The notes: a model not told the origin generated them from the sequence alone. DNA of 64,000 nucleotides from P36-A1 sp049478495 (GCF_049478495.1 NZ_CP168083.1:124001-188000); one strand, 5' to 3'; positions 1-9,571 are shown, numbered from the stretch's first letter. Translations and numbers: made by a program.

Positions 1-1054
1 GTATAGATACCTTCAAAAAATTAAAAGAGACTTTACTTAATAAACTACTATTAATTAAATAAGCTTTAATAAGTTTAAATTCATTAGCATTAATACTTTT
101 TAAATTAAAACTATTAAGCATAGCAGAATAAATATAAGAAGATACTTCAATACATTTTTCATCTTCAAAATCTTTTCGATACAATTCATTTTGATTAGCA
201 GCAATATCATTATCTTCTACATAGACAACACAGTCTAAAGAAACAAGAAAAGCCCAAACAACCTCTTCTTCAGGTACAAATAAATCATCTAAACTAAAAT
301 CTAATCTTAACTGTTTTAAATTATGAAAATAGTTAGTACGATATACATCATATGAATCAAATGAAGTAATATATTTTAACACTTTTTTCTCAACATTCAT
401 AAAATGGTTATGAATTATTCTAATTCTAGAAATAACTGTATACAAATAAATCTTAGCATTATTTTGATGAAGTGATGTATATGCTAAACCATCTTTAGTA
501 CTATTATATGCCCTCTTATAAAGATCATCTATAGTTTCTGTAGAATAGTAATCCATAAAGGTTCTAAAAAAAGTAAATAAAAAAGTACGTATATCAGCTT
601 CATTACCAACAAATTTTAAGCGTTGTTTAGAAATAGAAATATTATAAGTTTTTAAAGTCTTATTCATATGAGTAATCAATCTTAATAAAACTGATTCAGA
701 AGTATATAATTTAGAAGCTAAGTCAATAATATCTAAATTATTTTCAATGAATATACCATTAATAATCTCATAAACTAAGGTTTTTTTTGCTAAAAGTGAA
801 ATATAATAATCAATTGTATTATTTGCAGGATATTCAATAATATAACCTTTTCTAAAATCCTGTTTAATAACAACTTCTTCAGGCAATAACAATCTTAAAT
901 TTTCAATATCTCTAATTAAAGTGGCCCGGTGTATCTGTAAAGATTTAGACATTTCATCAACGCTAACAATTTGTTTATTGCTCAAACATTTTAAAATCTC
1001 AAATTGTCTTTTAATCTTTTTATCTTTCTGTAATAGAATAAATAAATTATCCAT
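1..1054 (-). CDS. Mga-like transcriptional regulator, C-terminus cut by window edge
   Basis: The reverse strand is open from an ATG at 1054 to the window edge (351 codons, no stop). It has a GAGGAG ribosome binding site just upstream. The N-terminus (about residues 15-65) reads as a winged helix-turn-helix, with an HRATLIRDIENL recognition-helix pattern like the HTH_Mga/DeoR-type domains at the start of Mga, AtxA and BglG-type regulators. The rest is helical and resembles the Mga middle domain; any PRD or EIIB-like domain would lie past the edge. It is divergent from the LPXTG adhesin at 1239. Mga regulators are known to activate surface-protein genes, so control of that adhesin is a reasonable inference. 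The family is fairly sure, the target is inferred. Confidence 0.75.
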   Translation of the reverse strand, partial: MDNLFILLQKDKKIKRQFEILKCLSNKQIVSVDEMSKSLQIHRATLIRDIENLRLLLPEEVVIKQDFRKGYIIEYPANNTIDYYISLLAKKTLVYEIINGIFIENNLDIIDLASKLYTSESVLLRLITHMNKTLKTYNISISKQRLKFVGNEADIRTFLFTFFRTFMDYYSTETIDDLYKRAYNSTKDGLAYTSLHQNNAKIYLYTVISRIRIIHNHFMNVEKKVLKYITSFDSYDVYRTNYFHNLKQLRLDFSLDDLFVPEEEVVWAFLVSLDCVVYVEDNDIAANQNELYRKDFEDEKCIEVSSYIYSAMLNSFNLKSINANEFKLIKAYLINSSLLSKVSFNFLKVSI

Positions 1055-1159
1055 TTTTAATTCTCCTCACTAGTTTTAAATATCTAATTATAGAATATCA
1101 TAATTTCAATGTTGTAACAAGAATATAGAAACTTGCACATTCAAAGTGTATTTTAGAGT

Positions 1160-1188
1160 ATGAAAGTTTACCATGTGTAGAGTATAAT
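1160..1188 (+). promoter_or_regulatory. Promoter of the LPXTG adhesin
   Basis: A perfect TATAAT lies at 1183-1188 with a moderate -35 (ATGAAA, 1160-1165) 17 bp upstream. A weak -35 would suit an activator-dependent promoter, and the divergent gene encodes an Mga-like activator. Confidence 0.5.
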
Positions 1189-1238
1189 AACTTTGGCGAA
1201 AAATAATATAAATGAAGAATTAAAAAGGAGATGAAGTA

Positions 1239-4200
1239 ATGAAAAAGAGAATAAAACAATTTATATTTGTATTTTTAAGTGCTTTTATGATACTATCCCA
1301 AGCAGGTAATATCTTAGCAATTAAGGATTTAGATACTAAAGATTTAACAAGTGATATTAAGCTAACAACAGATAAGTTAGAATACTCTGTTAGTGAAAAC
1401 ATCCAGTTGAAAGTTACTGGTATTAAACAAAATGTAGAAAATTTCAAGTTAAATCAAATCGATGGTATTACTATTGAAAGTAAAGATATAACTAAAACAA
1501 ATGAAATTAACTTTACTTTAAGTAGTAATAAAAAAGGTAATTATCGACTTTCAGGTAGCTATAATGATAAAGCAATTGTTGCTAATGAGATAACAGTTAA
1601 TTCAAATAAAGAAGATAAAGTCTCTGGAGATGATCCAGGAGTTACAATTAGTGCTTCTAATCCAATAGAATCAACTTCTCAAGTAGAGTTAAAAGTAACA
1701 CTATCAGGTTCAGCTGGTAAATTAAATGAAGATGGTAAAATTACGGTAACGATACCTAAAAACATCGTAAGAGATCCAAGTGAAATAGCTAGTAAATTAG
1801 TTATAGGAGATCCATTTAAACTAGGAAATCCAGCCTATATAGATGATGGAAAAGGTAATTATGTTTTAAATATAGAGTATGATGCTAGTAAAATAGATCA
1901 ATCTAATGCAGTAGGATATACTTTTGAAGTGAAATTTACTTCACCATATTTTGTCGATACAAGTGTAGTTGGTGATACGGTTGACTTCAATACTGATTTA
2001 ATAGTAAATGATAATACTATAAGTAGTGATAAAGCTACTTCAGAAACTAAACCAAATCAACCATCAGTACAACCCCAATTTACAAAGTATAGTAGTTTGC
2101 CACATAAAGATGTTGATGGACAAGGTACTTACTTATTAGATACAGCACAAAATACTAAAGCAAATAAATTTATCATAATAGTTAATTATAATAGAAAGGC
2201 TTATGATGATGTTACAATAAATGATCAGTTACCAGCCGACACAACACTATATGATGCAGATCCATTATTCCAAGGTATTCCAGGAGATAGTACTCCAATA
2301 CAACACTTAAATATTTATAAAGTAGTAGCTTGGAATGCAGATGGTTCACCGGCTCAATTTCAATATATTACATCTAACTTTGCAAGTGATATAACAACCA
2401 CAACTAATTCATTATCTGTTCACTTAGGAAAGTTAACATCCGATGATGCTTATGTAATAACTTATGGATTAAATGTAGATCCTTTAATGACTCCAGAAAA
2501 ATTTGGAGTTCGCTATAATGATGCACAAGAAATAGATTCAGGTAAACAAATTTCTGAAGTGAAAGTACCTGTAACTATTGATGAAGATCAATACCAAGCA
2601 ATAAAATTAGGAAAAGAAGTAAGTCAAAAAACACTTGCAAGTAAATCTGGTGAAATACAGTATACATTAACACTTTCTAGTTCTAGTGGAACGATTCCAC
2701 AAGGAACAGTAATAACAGACCCATTACCACAGTTTACAACATATAAAAGTACTATAAAATATGATCCAGCTTATATTTCAGCTGCAAACTATGATTCAAG
2801 TACTAATACAGTATCATATACATTACTAAAAGACATTAATGAAGGTGACTTAACAAAAATTACTTTTGCTGTAGATTATGATAATCCAAATGCATTACCT
2901 GATGATGAAATAGTAAACAAAGCTTATATGGAGTATGCAGGTACTAAGATATATAGTAGTGATGCAACAACTACATTAGCAGGAAGTGCAATACTTTATA
3001 AAAGTGATGCAGATACTAAAGATGCATTACAAGGAGCAGAATTCAAGATAATAGATTCAGCTGGAAAAACTGTAGTACAAGGTTTAGTATCGGATATAAA
3101 TGGAATTATAAATTCAGGACTACTAAGTACAGGAAATTATTCATTTGTAGAAGTAAAAGCACCAATCGGTTATGTTTTAGATACAACACCAATTCCATTT
3201 ACAGTAAAAGAAGGAATGGAAACACCAGTAAACTTATCAATGATAAATAAACTAGTATTAGGATCAGTACAGCTTACTAAAACAGATAAAGAAACAAATA
3301 AGGTATTACAAGGTGCTGTTTTTGAATTACAAGATAAAGATGGAAATGTGATAAAAAGCAATCTTACTACTGATGAAAATGGAAAAATAATTGTTAAAGA
3401 TTTAAAATATGGTGAATATCAATTTGTAGAAGTAAAAGCACCAACAGGATATGTAGAAGATACAACACCAATTCCATTCACAATAAAAAAAGGTGATGAA
3501 ACACTAGTTAAAGTTGGACTAACAAATCAAATAATAAAAGGTGATGTTCAATTAACAAAAGTAGATGAAAAGTCAAAAGCAGCCTTAAAAGGTGCCGTGT
3601 TTAATCTTTTAGATAAGGATGGAAAAATAATCCAAAAAGATTTAGTAACAGATGAAAATGGTATTATCTTAGTAAGTGATTTAGCATATGGTGATTACCA
3701 ATTTGTAGAAACTCAAGCACCAACAGGATATGAACTAGATACAACACCACTACCATTCTCAATAAAAAACTTAGATGATGCTGCTGTAAAAGTAAGTATG
3801 AGTAATAAAGCTGTAAAAGGTGGCATTGTCTTAGAAAAAAGAGATGAAAAAACAAAAGAATTATTAGTTGGAGCAATCTTTGATTTACAAGATGAAAATC
3901 ACAATGTCATTATTAAAAATATGAAAACAGATCAAAGTGGAAAAATTGCAGTTAATGATTTAAGTCCAGGTACATATTATTTTGTAGAAACAAAAGCACC
4001 AGAAGGATATATCCTTAATTCTAATCCAATAAAATTTGAAGTAGATGCAAAAGAAAGCAGTAATCAAACAATTCAAATAACAAATAAAGAAATAAACCAT
4101 TCACTTAGAGTAGTAAAAAAAGATAAAAAAGATAAAACAAACCTAAGTGATGCACAGTTTAGCTTATTTGATGAAAATGGCAAAGTAATTAAAACTAAAT

Positions 4201-4523
4201 TAACAACTAACCAAGATGGAGTATTTTTAATAAAAGATTTTAATATAGGTGAATATTATTTAGTAGAAACAAAAGCTCCAGAAGGTTATATATTAGATTC
4301 TAAAGAATATAAATTTAGTATAAAAGCAAATACAAAATTAATTACATTAGAAATATTTAATGTTCAAAAAACTGCACCAAATAAAGTAGATAAAACACCT
4401 CCAACATCAAGTGTTTATTTACCAAAAACAGGTGATAGCAGATTATTAGTTTTAGTAGCATTAGCAGTAATAGCATTATTATTGATGTTAATTAAATATC
4501 AAAGAAGACACGACAACTACTAA
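1239..4523 (+). CDS. LPXTG-anchored adhesin with five SpaA/Cna-B repeats
   Basis: A 1094-residue surface protein. Residues 1-27 are a Sec signal peptide. Residues about 115-270 and 280-460 look like isopeptide/adhesin-type beta domains, and about 460-580 resembles a DUF11-like domain. Five SpaA/Cna-B (prealbumin-like) repeats follow from about residue 581 with a regular 93-residue period. Each has a [LV]xKxD-type strand with the isopeptide Lys, and the second to last strand motif FVExxAPxGY with the catalytic Glu. A Pro/Thr linker leads to the sortase signal LPKTG (1061-1065), a membrane helix and a KYQRR tail. The AAGGAGATG site precedes the ATG by a normal distance. The ligand is unknown. 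It is a monocistronic unit with its own terminator. Confidence 0.9.
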   Translation: MKKRIKQFIFVFLSAFMILSQAGNILAIKDLDTKDLTSDIKLTTDKLEYSVSENIQLKVTGIKQNVENFKLNQIDGITIESKDITKTNEINFTLSSNKKGNYRLSGSYNDKAIVANEITVNSNKEDKVSGDDPGVTISASNPIESTSQVELKVTLSGSAGKLNEDGKITVTIPKNIVRDPSEIASKLVIGDPFKLGNPAYIDDGKGNYVLNIEYDASKIDQSNAVGYTFEVKFTSPYFVDTSVVGDTVDFNTDLIVNDNTISSDKATSETKPNQPSVQPQFTKYSSLPHKDVDGQGTYLLDTAQNTKANKFIIIVNYNRKAYDDVTINDQLPADTTLYDADPLFQGIPGDSTPIQHLNIYKVVAWNADGSPAQFQYITSNFASDITTTTNSLSVHLGKLTSDDAYVITYGLNVDPLMTPEKFGVRYNDAQEIDSGKQISEVKVPVTIDEDQYQAIKLGKEVSQKTLASKSGEIQYTLTLSSSSGTIPQGTVITDPLPQFTTYKSTIKYDPAYISAANYDSSTNTVSYTLLKDINEGDLTKITFAVDYDNPNALPDDEIVNKAYMEYAGTKIYSSDATTTLAGSAILYKSDADTKDALQGAEFKIIDSAGKTVVQGLVSDINGIINSGLLSTGNYSFVEVKAPIGYVLDTTPIPFTVKEGMETPVNLSMINKLVLGSVQLTKTDKETNKVLQGAVFELQDKDGNVIKSNLTTDENGKIIVKDLKYGEYQFVEVKAPTGYVEDTTPIPFTIKKGDETLVKVGLTNQIIKGDVQLTKVDEKSKAALKGAVFNLLDKDGKIIQKDLVTDENGIILVSDLAYGDYQFVETQAPTGYELDTTPLPFSIKNLDDAAVKVSMSNKAVKGGIVLEKRDEKTKELLVGAIFDLQDENHNVIIKNMKTDQSGKIAVNDLSPGTYYFVETKAPEGYILNSNPIKFEVDAKESSNQTIQITNKEINHSLRVVKKDKKDKTNLSDAQFSLFDENGKVIKTKLTTNQDGVFLIKDFNIGEYYLVETKAPEGYILDSKEYKFSIKANTKLITLEIFNVQKTAPNKVDKTPPTSSVYLPKTGDSRLLVLVALAVIALLLMLIKYQRRHDNY

Positions 4524-4537
4524 TCATAAATAAAACA

Positions 4538-4592
4538 AAAGAACTAAGTAAATCATATCTTCAAATAATATGATTAACTTTGTTCTTTTTCC
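4538..4592 (+). terminator. Intrinsic terminator after the adhesin
   Basis: A stem of about 21 bp with two mismatches (starting AAAGAACTAAGTAAATCATAT) is closed by an 8-9 nt loop and followed by a T-rich tract. Confidence 0.8.
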
Positions 4593-4663
4593 TTTAAAAA
4601 GATAACTATAATTAATATATAATGGTATAATACTATAGATATAAATATTATTCGGGGGGATAT

Positions 4664-4804
4664 ATGAGTATAATTTTTGATGTGCAAACACATGCATTGC
4701 ATAAACATTTAAATATTGCATTAGTAATAGCTATAGCAATAACAACTATAGCATTAATATGTTGTAGTATTTACAATTATCATAAAGAAAAAAAGGTTAA
4801 ATAA
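4664..4804 (+). CDS. Small single-pass membrane protein (46 aa)
   Basis: A 46-codon ORF that standard length cut-offs would drop. A strong GGGGGGA ribosome binding site lies 3-8 nt before the ATG. Residues 1-16 are polar with several His. Residues about 17-37 form one hydrophobic helix (IALVIAIAITTIALICC), and a basic tail ends in KEKKVK. TATAAT boxes at 4618-4623 and 4626-4631 could start the transcript, and a terminator hairpin overlaps its 3' end. It therefore has its own transcription unit between the adhesin and mnmE. I do not recognise a family. Small single-helix proteins of this kind can be toxins, stress peptides or membrane-complex subunits; no choice can be made from sequence alone. 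Confidence 0.55.
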   Translation: MSIIFDVQTHALHKHLNIALVIAIAITTIALICCSIYNYHKEKKVK

Positions 4805-4830
4805 CATCTGGTTACTAGCCTTTTTCTTTT
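4789..4830 (+). terminator. Intrinsic terminator after the small membrane protein
   Basis: An AAAAAGG/CCTTTTT outer stem with an inner TAAC/GTTA helix, followed by a T-rich run. It overlaps the last codons of the 46-aa ORF. Confidence 0.65.
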
Positions 4831-4916
4831 AAATAGTGTTCATAAAATAATACATATGTATTATAAAACAAAAATTTGTTAAAATAAAAAGTATACAAAA
4901 GAAAAGAAGTGATAAA

Positions 4917-6251
4917 ATGATAAACGATACAATAGTTGCCTTAGCAACTCCTAATATGAAAAGTGCTATTTCTATGCTTAGAGTAAGTGGAGATGAAGCC
5001 ATAGAAATCGTCGATAATATATTTACAAAATCATTAAAAGAAGTAGAATCTCATACCATTCACTATGGATACATAAAAGATCATGGTGAAAAAATAGATG
5101 AAGTACTTGTTAGTGTTTTTAGAGCACCAAAAAGTTTTACAACTGAGGATGTAGTTGAAATATCAACTCATGGAGGTGTAGCAATTTCTAGAAAAGTATT
5201 AAATTTATTATTAAGTAAAGGTGCTCGTTTAGCTAATGCAGGCGAGTTTACACAAAGAGCTTATTTACATGGAAGAATTGATATGATCGAAGTAGAAGCC
5301 ATCAATGATATGATAGATGCTAAAACAGAAAAAGCTGCAACACTTGCAATGTCAGGATTATCAAAACAAACAACTAATCTAATTCAACAATTTAAAGAAG
5401 AGCTCTTACAAATAATAGCTGTAATAGAAGTGAATATTGACTATCCTGAATATGATGATGTTAAAGAACTAAGTAATCAAGAAGTAAAAAATGCCCTGTT
5501 AAAATTCAAAAAAGATATAGAATATATAATAAAAAATTCTAAGACATCAAATATGATAAAAAATGGGATAAAAGTAGCAATTGTTGGGTTACCAAATGCT
5601 GGGAAAAGCTCCTTATTAAATGCTTTTTTAGAAACTGATAAAGCAATAGTTACTGATGTTGAAGGTACTACAAGAGATGTATTAGAAGCAGAATACTTAC
5701 TTAATGGAATAAACTTAATCTTTTTAGATACAGCAGGTATAAGAGACACTACTGATATAGTAGAAAGTATAGGTATAAAAAAAGCAAAGACAACTATGGA
5801 TAATGCTGATTTAATTTTATTAGTAGTAGATGCATCAAAACCAAAATTAGATTTATTTGAAGAAAAATTAATTAAAGATAAATCAGATAAAGTAATGATT
5901 GTATTAAATAAAACAGATATAGCTAATAATATTCAAATAGATGGAATAAAAATATCAGCTTTAAATCAAGATATTGAAAACCTTAAAACAAAAATGATAG
6001 AAAGATTAGATTTAGATATAGATATAACTTCAGAAAGTCTCTTTTTAGCAAATCAAAGACACTTAGCATTATTAAATAAAATAAATTCAAGCATTGATCA
6101 AGCACTAAGTTCAATAGAAATGCAAGTTCCCGCAGACTTAGTAGTTAGTGATATAGAAGAAGCCTATGAATATTTACAAGAACTATTAGGTTTACAATAT
6201 AAAGAAAGCCTTCTAGATGAACTGTTTTCTAGATTTTGCTTAGGTAAGTAA
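4917..6251 (+). CDS. mnmE: tRNA modification GTPase MnmE (TrmE)
   Basis: A 444-residue protein of the usual family length. MnmE works with MnmG to form the (carboxymethyl)aminomethyl group on U34 of tRNAs reading split codon boxes. The N-terminal tetrahydrofolate-binding TrmE_N domain covers about residues 1-115. A helical domain is interrupted by a G domain at about 215-370, with P-loop GLPNAGKSS, EGTTRD switch I, DTAG(I) G3 and NKTD G4. The C-terminus is FCLGK, the catalytic Cys tail (usually FCIGK). The ribosome binding site AAGAAGTGA precedes the ATG. MnmG is not in this window. It opens an operon with the next three genes, which follow at 1 nt spacing or overlap. Confidence 0.97.
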   Translation: MINDTIVALATPNMKSAISMLRVSGDEAIEIVDNIFTKSLKEVESHTIHYGYIKDHGEKIDEVLVSVFRAPKSFTTEDVVEISTHGGVAISRKVLNLLLSKGARLANAGEFTQRAYLHGRIDMIEVEAINDMIDAKTEKAATLAMSGLSKQTTNLIQQFKEELLQIIAVIEVNIDYPEYDDVKELSNQEVKNALLKFKKDIEYIIKNSKTSNMIKNGIKVAIVGLPNAGKSSLLNAFLETDKAIVTDVEGTTRDVLEAEYLLNGINLIFLDTAGIRDTTDIVESIGIKKAKTTMDNADLILLVVDASKPKLDLFEEKLIKDKSDKVMIVLNKTDIANNIQIDGIKISALNQDIENLKTKMIERLDLDIDITSESLFLANQRHLALLNKINSSIDQALSSIEMQVPADLVVSDIEEAYEYLQELLGLQYKESLLDELFSRFCLGK

Positions 6252-6252
6252 T

Positions 6253-6546
6253 ATGAAAATATATTTCTTAATATATTTTCTAGTAATAAATATCATAACC
6301 TATATTTTATTTTATATCGATAAACAAAGAGCAATTAAACATAGATATCGAATAAGTGAGAAAACACTTTTACTCTGTATATTAGGGTTTGGTTTTATAG
6401 GTGGATACTTATCAATGAAACAAAATAGACATAAAACAAAAAAGCCACTATTTTATATAGCGTTAATAACAAGTGTTGTTATCTTTAGTGGATTAGTATA
6501 TTTTAGTATAAGTCAGGGGGGATTTAATGTTAGTCTTAGGAAGTAA
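6253..6546 (+). CDS. DUF1294 family membrane protein
   Basis: A 97-residue protein starting 1 nt after the mnmE stop, so probably translationally coupled. It has the DUF1294 pattern: an N-terminal helix, a YxxDKxxA segment, RISE, a glycine-rich helix (GFGFIGG), an M-x-RHKTKK cytoplasmic motif, and a last helix. Three membrane helices are likely. Its last 20 nt overlap the next gene, whose ribosome binding site lies inside it. No biochemical function is established for the family that I can name. Confidence 0.85.
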   Translation: MKIYFLIYFLVINIITYILFYIDKQRAIKHRYRISEKTLLLCILGFGFIGGYLSMKQNRHKTKKPLFYIALITSVVIFSGLVYFSISQGGFNVSLRK

Positions 6547-8569
6547 ATCAAAAGCAAGATATCAACTATTAAGATTGTATAATGCTGAAATAACACAAAT
6601 AAGTTGTGAAATTGATGAATCGTTTGATGAAAATGAATCAATAGAACAAAATATTATGAATGTCGCATACAAAAAAGCCCAAAAACTTTTTAATCAAGTT
6701 AGTAAGGAAGATATTTTAATATGTGCAGATACAATTTGTATCAATAATAAAAAAATATTAACTAAACCAAAAAACTTTGAAGAAGCTTTTTCTATAATCA
6801 AGTCATATTCAAATCAAATAGTAGAAGTAATCAGTGGTGTTTATATTCAAACGCCAATTGAACATCAAAATTTTTATGAGAAGTCATATATAAAATTCTC
6901 AACTATTTCTGATGAAAATATAATTAAGTATTTGTATGAGAATCCTGATTATATGAATGTTGCAGGTGCATTAAGTATTGAAACAATAAGCAAATATGTA
7001 AATATCTCAATACAAGGATCATATTCTAATATTGTAGGATTACCAATGGAAAGAATTTCAAAGATGTTATATGATCATAATCTATTAAATAATATAGATT
7101 ATTCAACTAAAGAAATTGATAACATTAATATATATCGCTCAAGTGTAAGAGTATTACCAATAAAAAATGAAAAGATATACTTATTAAAAGGTTATACAAC
7201 AGATTTAAAAGAAACTTTTTATACAACAATAGGTGGCGGATATCACATCTTTGAAGATAAAATAGAAAGTCTTAAAAAAGAAGCACAAGAAGAAGGTGGT
7301 TTAACACTATCAAATATTAATCCTATAATAAATGTTGCAGAGTACAATTCATTAAATAGATTTATTCCTTATAATAAATTAACACTACATTCTTACTATG
7401 AGGCAAAGATTGAAAATATAGGTAAACCATCATATGTTGAATATGAAAATGAATTATTAATAGGAATAGAAAGTTTCAGCATAAAAGAGGCTAAGAATAT
7501 CTTTATAGAACAGTATATGTACTTTAAAAACAAGCCATATCCTGTTTCAATAATAAGTCAGTGTGATTTACAAGCTGTATTAAGTTTAGAAGAAAAAGAT
7601 CAAAAAACTATTATTTATGATATGCATGCAGACTTAATTAGTCATTTTACAATGGTAGATGAAATAAGAAATGAAGAAAATATATTTGAAAACTATCATC
7701 TTAATAACTTTCAAAAAGGTAATGTAAAACTAAGTGTCTTTAATTTATGGATAGATCAAAAACCTGCACAGTCTAAAAAAAGAGTACTTGAAATGTTAAA
7801 TGCTGGTGCAAAAGCACTAAAGCAAGCGCAAGAGCATGTAAATATAGTATATAGTTATACTGATATAACAAATGATAAAATAAATGCAGTAATAGGACTA
7901 GAAGGTTTAGACTATTTAGATAAAGCCTCTGAGTTTTATACTTTTTATCAGTATGGTGCTAGACTAGTTTCTTTAACCTGGAATTATGAAAATGCTTTTG
8001 CAAGTTCTAGTGCTTGTAAAGTAGATAGTGGACTTTCTAAAGAAGGTGTAAAATTAGTTCGCTTGTTAAATAAATTAAATGTAATAGTAGATATATCACA
8101 TGCTAGTGATAAATCAGCACTAAAAATACTAGAATTAAGCAATAAACCAGTAGTAGCATCACATTCAAATGTAAGAAATATTGTTGATCATAAAAGAAAT
8201 TTAACAGATGAACTTATCATTAAAATTGCAGAAAGTAATGGTGTAATAGGTATGAATGCTTTTGGTGTATTTGTAAGTGAAAATGAAGATAATCCAACTA
8301 TAGATGAATTAATAAAACATATTAACTATATTAAAAACTTAGTAGGTATAGATTATATTGCCTTAGGTTTTGATCACATGGATTATTTAGATGAAATAGA
8401 AGATGTTGATGTTAATGCAACTAAATACTATATTGATGATTTACAAAATCAAAAAGATTCACAAAACTTAATTAATGCATTATATAAAGAAGGATATACA
8501 AAAGAAGAAATAGATAAAATAGCCTATCAAAATTTTGATAGAGTACTTAAAGAGGTCTTAAATGATTAG
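6527..8569 (+). CDS. Maf-Nudix-M19 dipeptidase triple fusion
   Basis: One 680-residue ORF joins three enzyme families. Residues 1-185 are a Maf/YhdE nucleotide pyrophosphatase: SKSKARYQLL corresponds to the SxSPRRxxLL loop, with ADTI, SGVYI and a closing GLPM. Residues about 200-330 are a Nudix hydrolase with a complete box at about 236-258 (G-x5-E-x7-K-E-A-x-E-E-x-G-L, Arg replaced by Lys). Residues about 360-678 are a renal/membrane dipeptidase (M19) with the zinc ligands HAD, IGLEG, DISHAS, SHSNVR and the late Asp of FDHMD. All three active sites look intact. A ribosome binding site AGGGGGGAT lies in the preceding gene. Maf and Nudix proteins clean non-canonical nucleotides; linking them to a dipeptidase is unusual. 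The stop overlaps the VanZ start. Confidence 0.88.
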   Translation: MLVLGSKSKARYQLLRLYNAEITQISCEIDESFDENESIEQNIMNVAYKKAQKLFNQVSKEDILICADTICINNKKILTKPKNFEEAFSIIKSYSNQIVEVISGVYIQTPIEHQNFYEKSYIKFSTISDENIIKYLYENPDYMNVAGALSIETISKYVNISIQGSYSNIVGLPMERISKMLYDHNLLNNIDYSTKEIDNINIYRSSVRVLPIKNEKIYLLKGYTTDLKETFYTTIGGGYHIFEDKIESLKKEAQEEGGLTLSNINPIINVAEYNSLNRFIPYNKLTLHSYYEAKIENIGKPSYVEYENELLIGIESFSIKEAKNIFIEQYMYFKNKPYPVSIISQCDLQAVLSLEEKDQKTIIYDMHADLISHFTMVDEIRNEENIFENYHLNNFQKGNVKLSVFNLWIDQKPAQSKKRVLEMLNAGAKALKQAQEHVNIVYSYTDITNDKINAVIGLEGLDYLDKASEFYTFYQYGARLVSLTWNYENAFASSSACKVDSGLSKEGVKLVRLLNKLNVIVDISHASDKSALKILELSNKPVVASHSNVRNIVDHKRNLTDELIIKIAESNGVIGMNAFGVFVSENEDNPTIDELIKHINYIKNLVGIDYIALGFDHMDYLDEIEDVDVNATKYYIDDLQNQKDSQNLINALYKEGYTKEEIDKIAYQNFDRVLKEVLND

Positions 8570-9077
8570 AATACCAAAAAAATTAATGTATGTAGTAGCT
8601 TTTATATATTTTTCACTATTAATATATCTAATGTTCTTTGCTTTTGATAGAGCACAATTACTAACAAAAGGTCAATTACACTATGACTTTAGTGTAAACT
8701 CAATACCATTGTATATGCCAAATTCTTTAAATTGGTATGATATAAAAGCTTGGGCTTTAGATGCAGGTAATCTTTTGTTGTTTATTCCAATAGGAATAAT
8801 AATACCATCACTAAGAAAAACTAACTTCATCTCCTTTATATTATTCTTTTTAGTAATAATCACAGTAGCTGAAACAGTTCAAATGTTTACAAATCTAGGA
8901 GTCTTTGATATAAAAGATATCCTAGTTAATCTAATAGGAGCAACAATAGGTTATTGGTGCTATAAACTATCAACACATAATGACTACTATGACATAGTAA
9001 AAATAATCTGTATGTCATTTACATTAGCAATTCTAATAACTAGTATTGCAACCTATATAAATAATAATATACTCTAG
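8562..9077 (+). CDS. VanZ-like family membrane protein
   Basis: A 171-residue protein overlapping the previous gene by 8 nt and closing the mnmE operon. It has about five membrane helices. The VanZ pattern is clear: an N-terminal helix, a loop with an N-S-I-P-like segment, GNLLLFIPIGIIIP, then AETVQMF and FDIKDILVNLIGATIGYW. VanZ of Tn1546 gives low-level teicoplanin resistance by an unknown mechanism; chromosomal relatives are common in Bacillota and mostly uncharacterised. Confidence 0.88.
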   Translation: MIRIPKKLMYVVAFIYFSLLIYLMFFAFDRAQLLTKGQLHYDFSVNSIPLYMPNSLNWYDIKAWALDAGNLLLFIPIGIIIPSLRKTNFISFILFFLVIITVAETVQMFTNLGVFDIKDILVNLIGATIGYWCYKLSTHNDYYDIVKIICMSFTLAILITSIATYINNNIL

Positions 9078-9175
9078 GAGATTTAGATAAAAAGAATAAA
9101 TAATAATGCACAATAATCAACATTAGTAGCTTCATTATATATAATTAAGTAAACAATAAAAAAGGAGCTACTAAT

Positions 9176-9571
9176 ATGGAACAAGTATTACATTTTTTAC
9201 AAGACGCTGAATTTTTCTATGTTGCAACCAATGAAGATGGACAACCTAGAGTTAGACCATTTAACACTGTATGTGAGTATAATGGAAAAATTTATATTTC
9301 AACAAGTAAAGATAAAGAAGTATTTAATCAGTTAATTAATAATCCAAGAATTGAAATTAGTGCAGAGCTAGAAAGATCATTTCTAAGACTTTCAGCACTA
9401 GCAATTTTAGATAAAGATCCCAAAGCCAAGCAAAAGATGATAGATGATAATTATCGTTCATTATTGAAATTATATCCAAATGGTAATGAAAATGTCGTAG
9501 TATTTGCATTAAGTGATGTTAAGGGAAGTATTTATAATGAAGGAAATGAAGTAACAGAATTTAATTTTTAA
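9176..9571 (+). CDS. Pyridoxamine 5'-phosphate oxidase-like flavin-binding protein
   Basis: A 131-residue single-domain protein of the PNPOx-like split-barrel fold. The start reads as LQDAEFFYVATNEDGQPRVRPF, followed by a strand pattern with ISTSKDKEVFNQL and a late VVVFALSD strand. These short gut-type members usually bind FMN or F420 and reduce unknown substrates; vitamin B6 synthesis is unlikely at this length. A consensus AAAAAGGAG site precedes the ATG. It stands alone, with its own terminator. Confidence 0.82.
   Translation: MEQVLHFLQDAEFFYVATNEDGQPRVRPFNTVCEYNGKIYISTSKDKEVFNQLINNPRIEISAELERSFLRLSALAILDKDPKAKQKMIDDNYRSLLKLYPNGNENVVVFALSDVKGSIYNEGNEVTEFNF

Noticed and set aside
3664..3876. 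Reverse-strand ORF inside the adhesin
   Set aside because: No ribosome binding site; its Leu/His-rich composition mirrors the forward codon bias.
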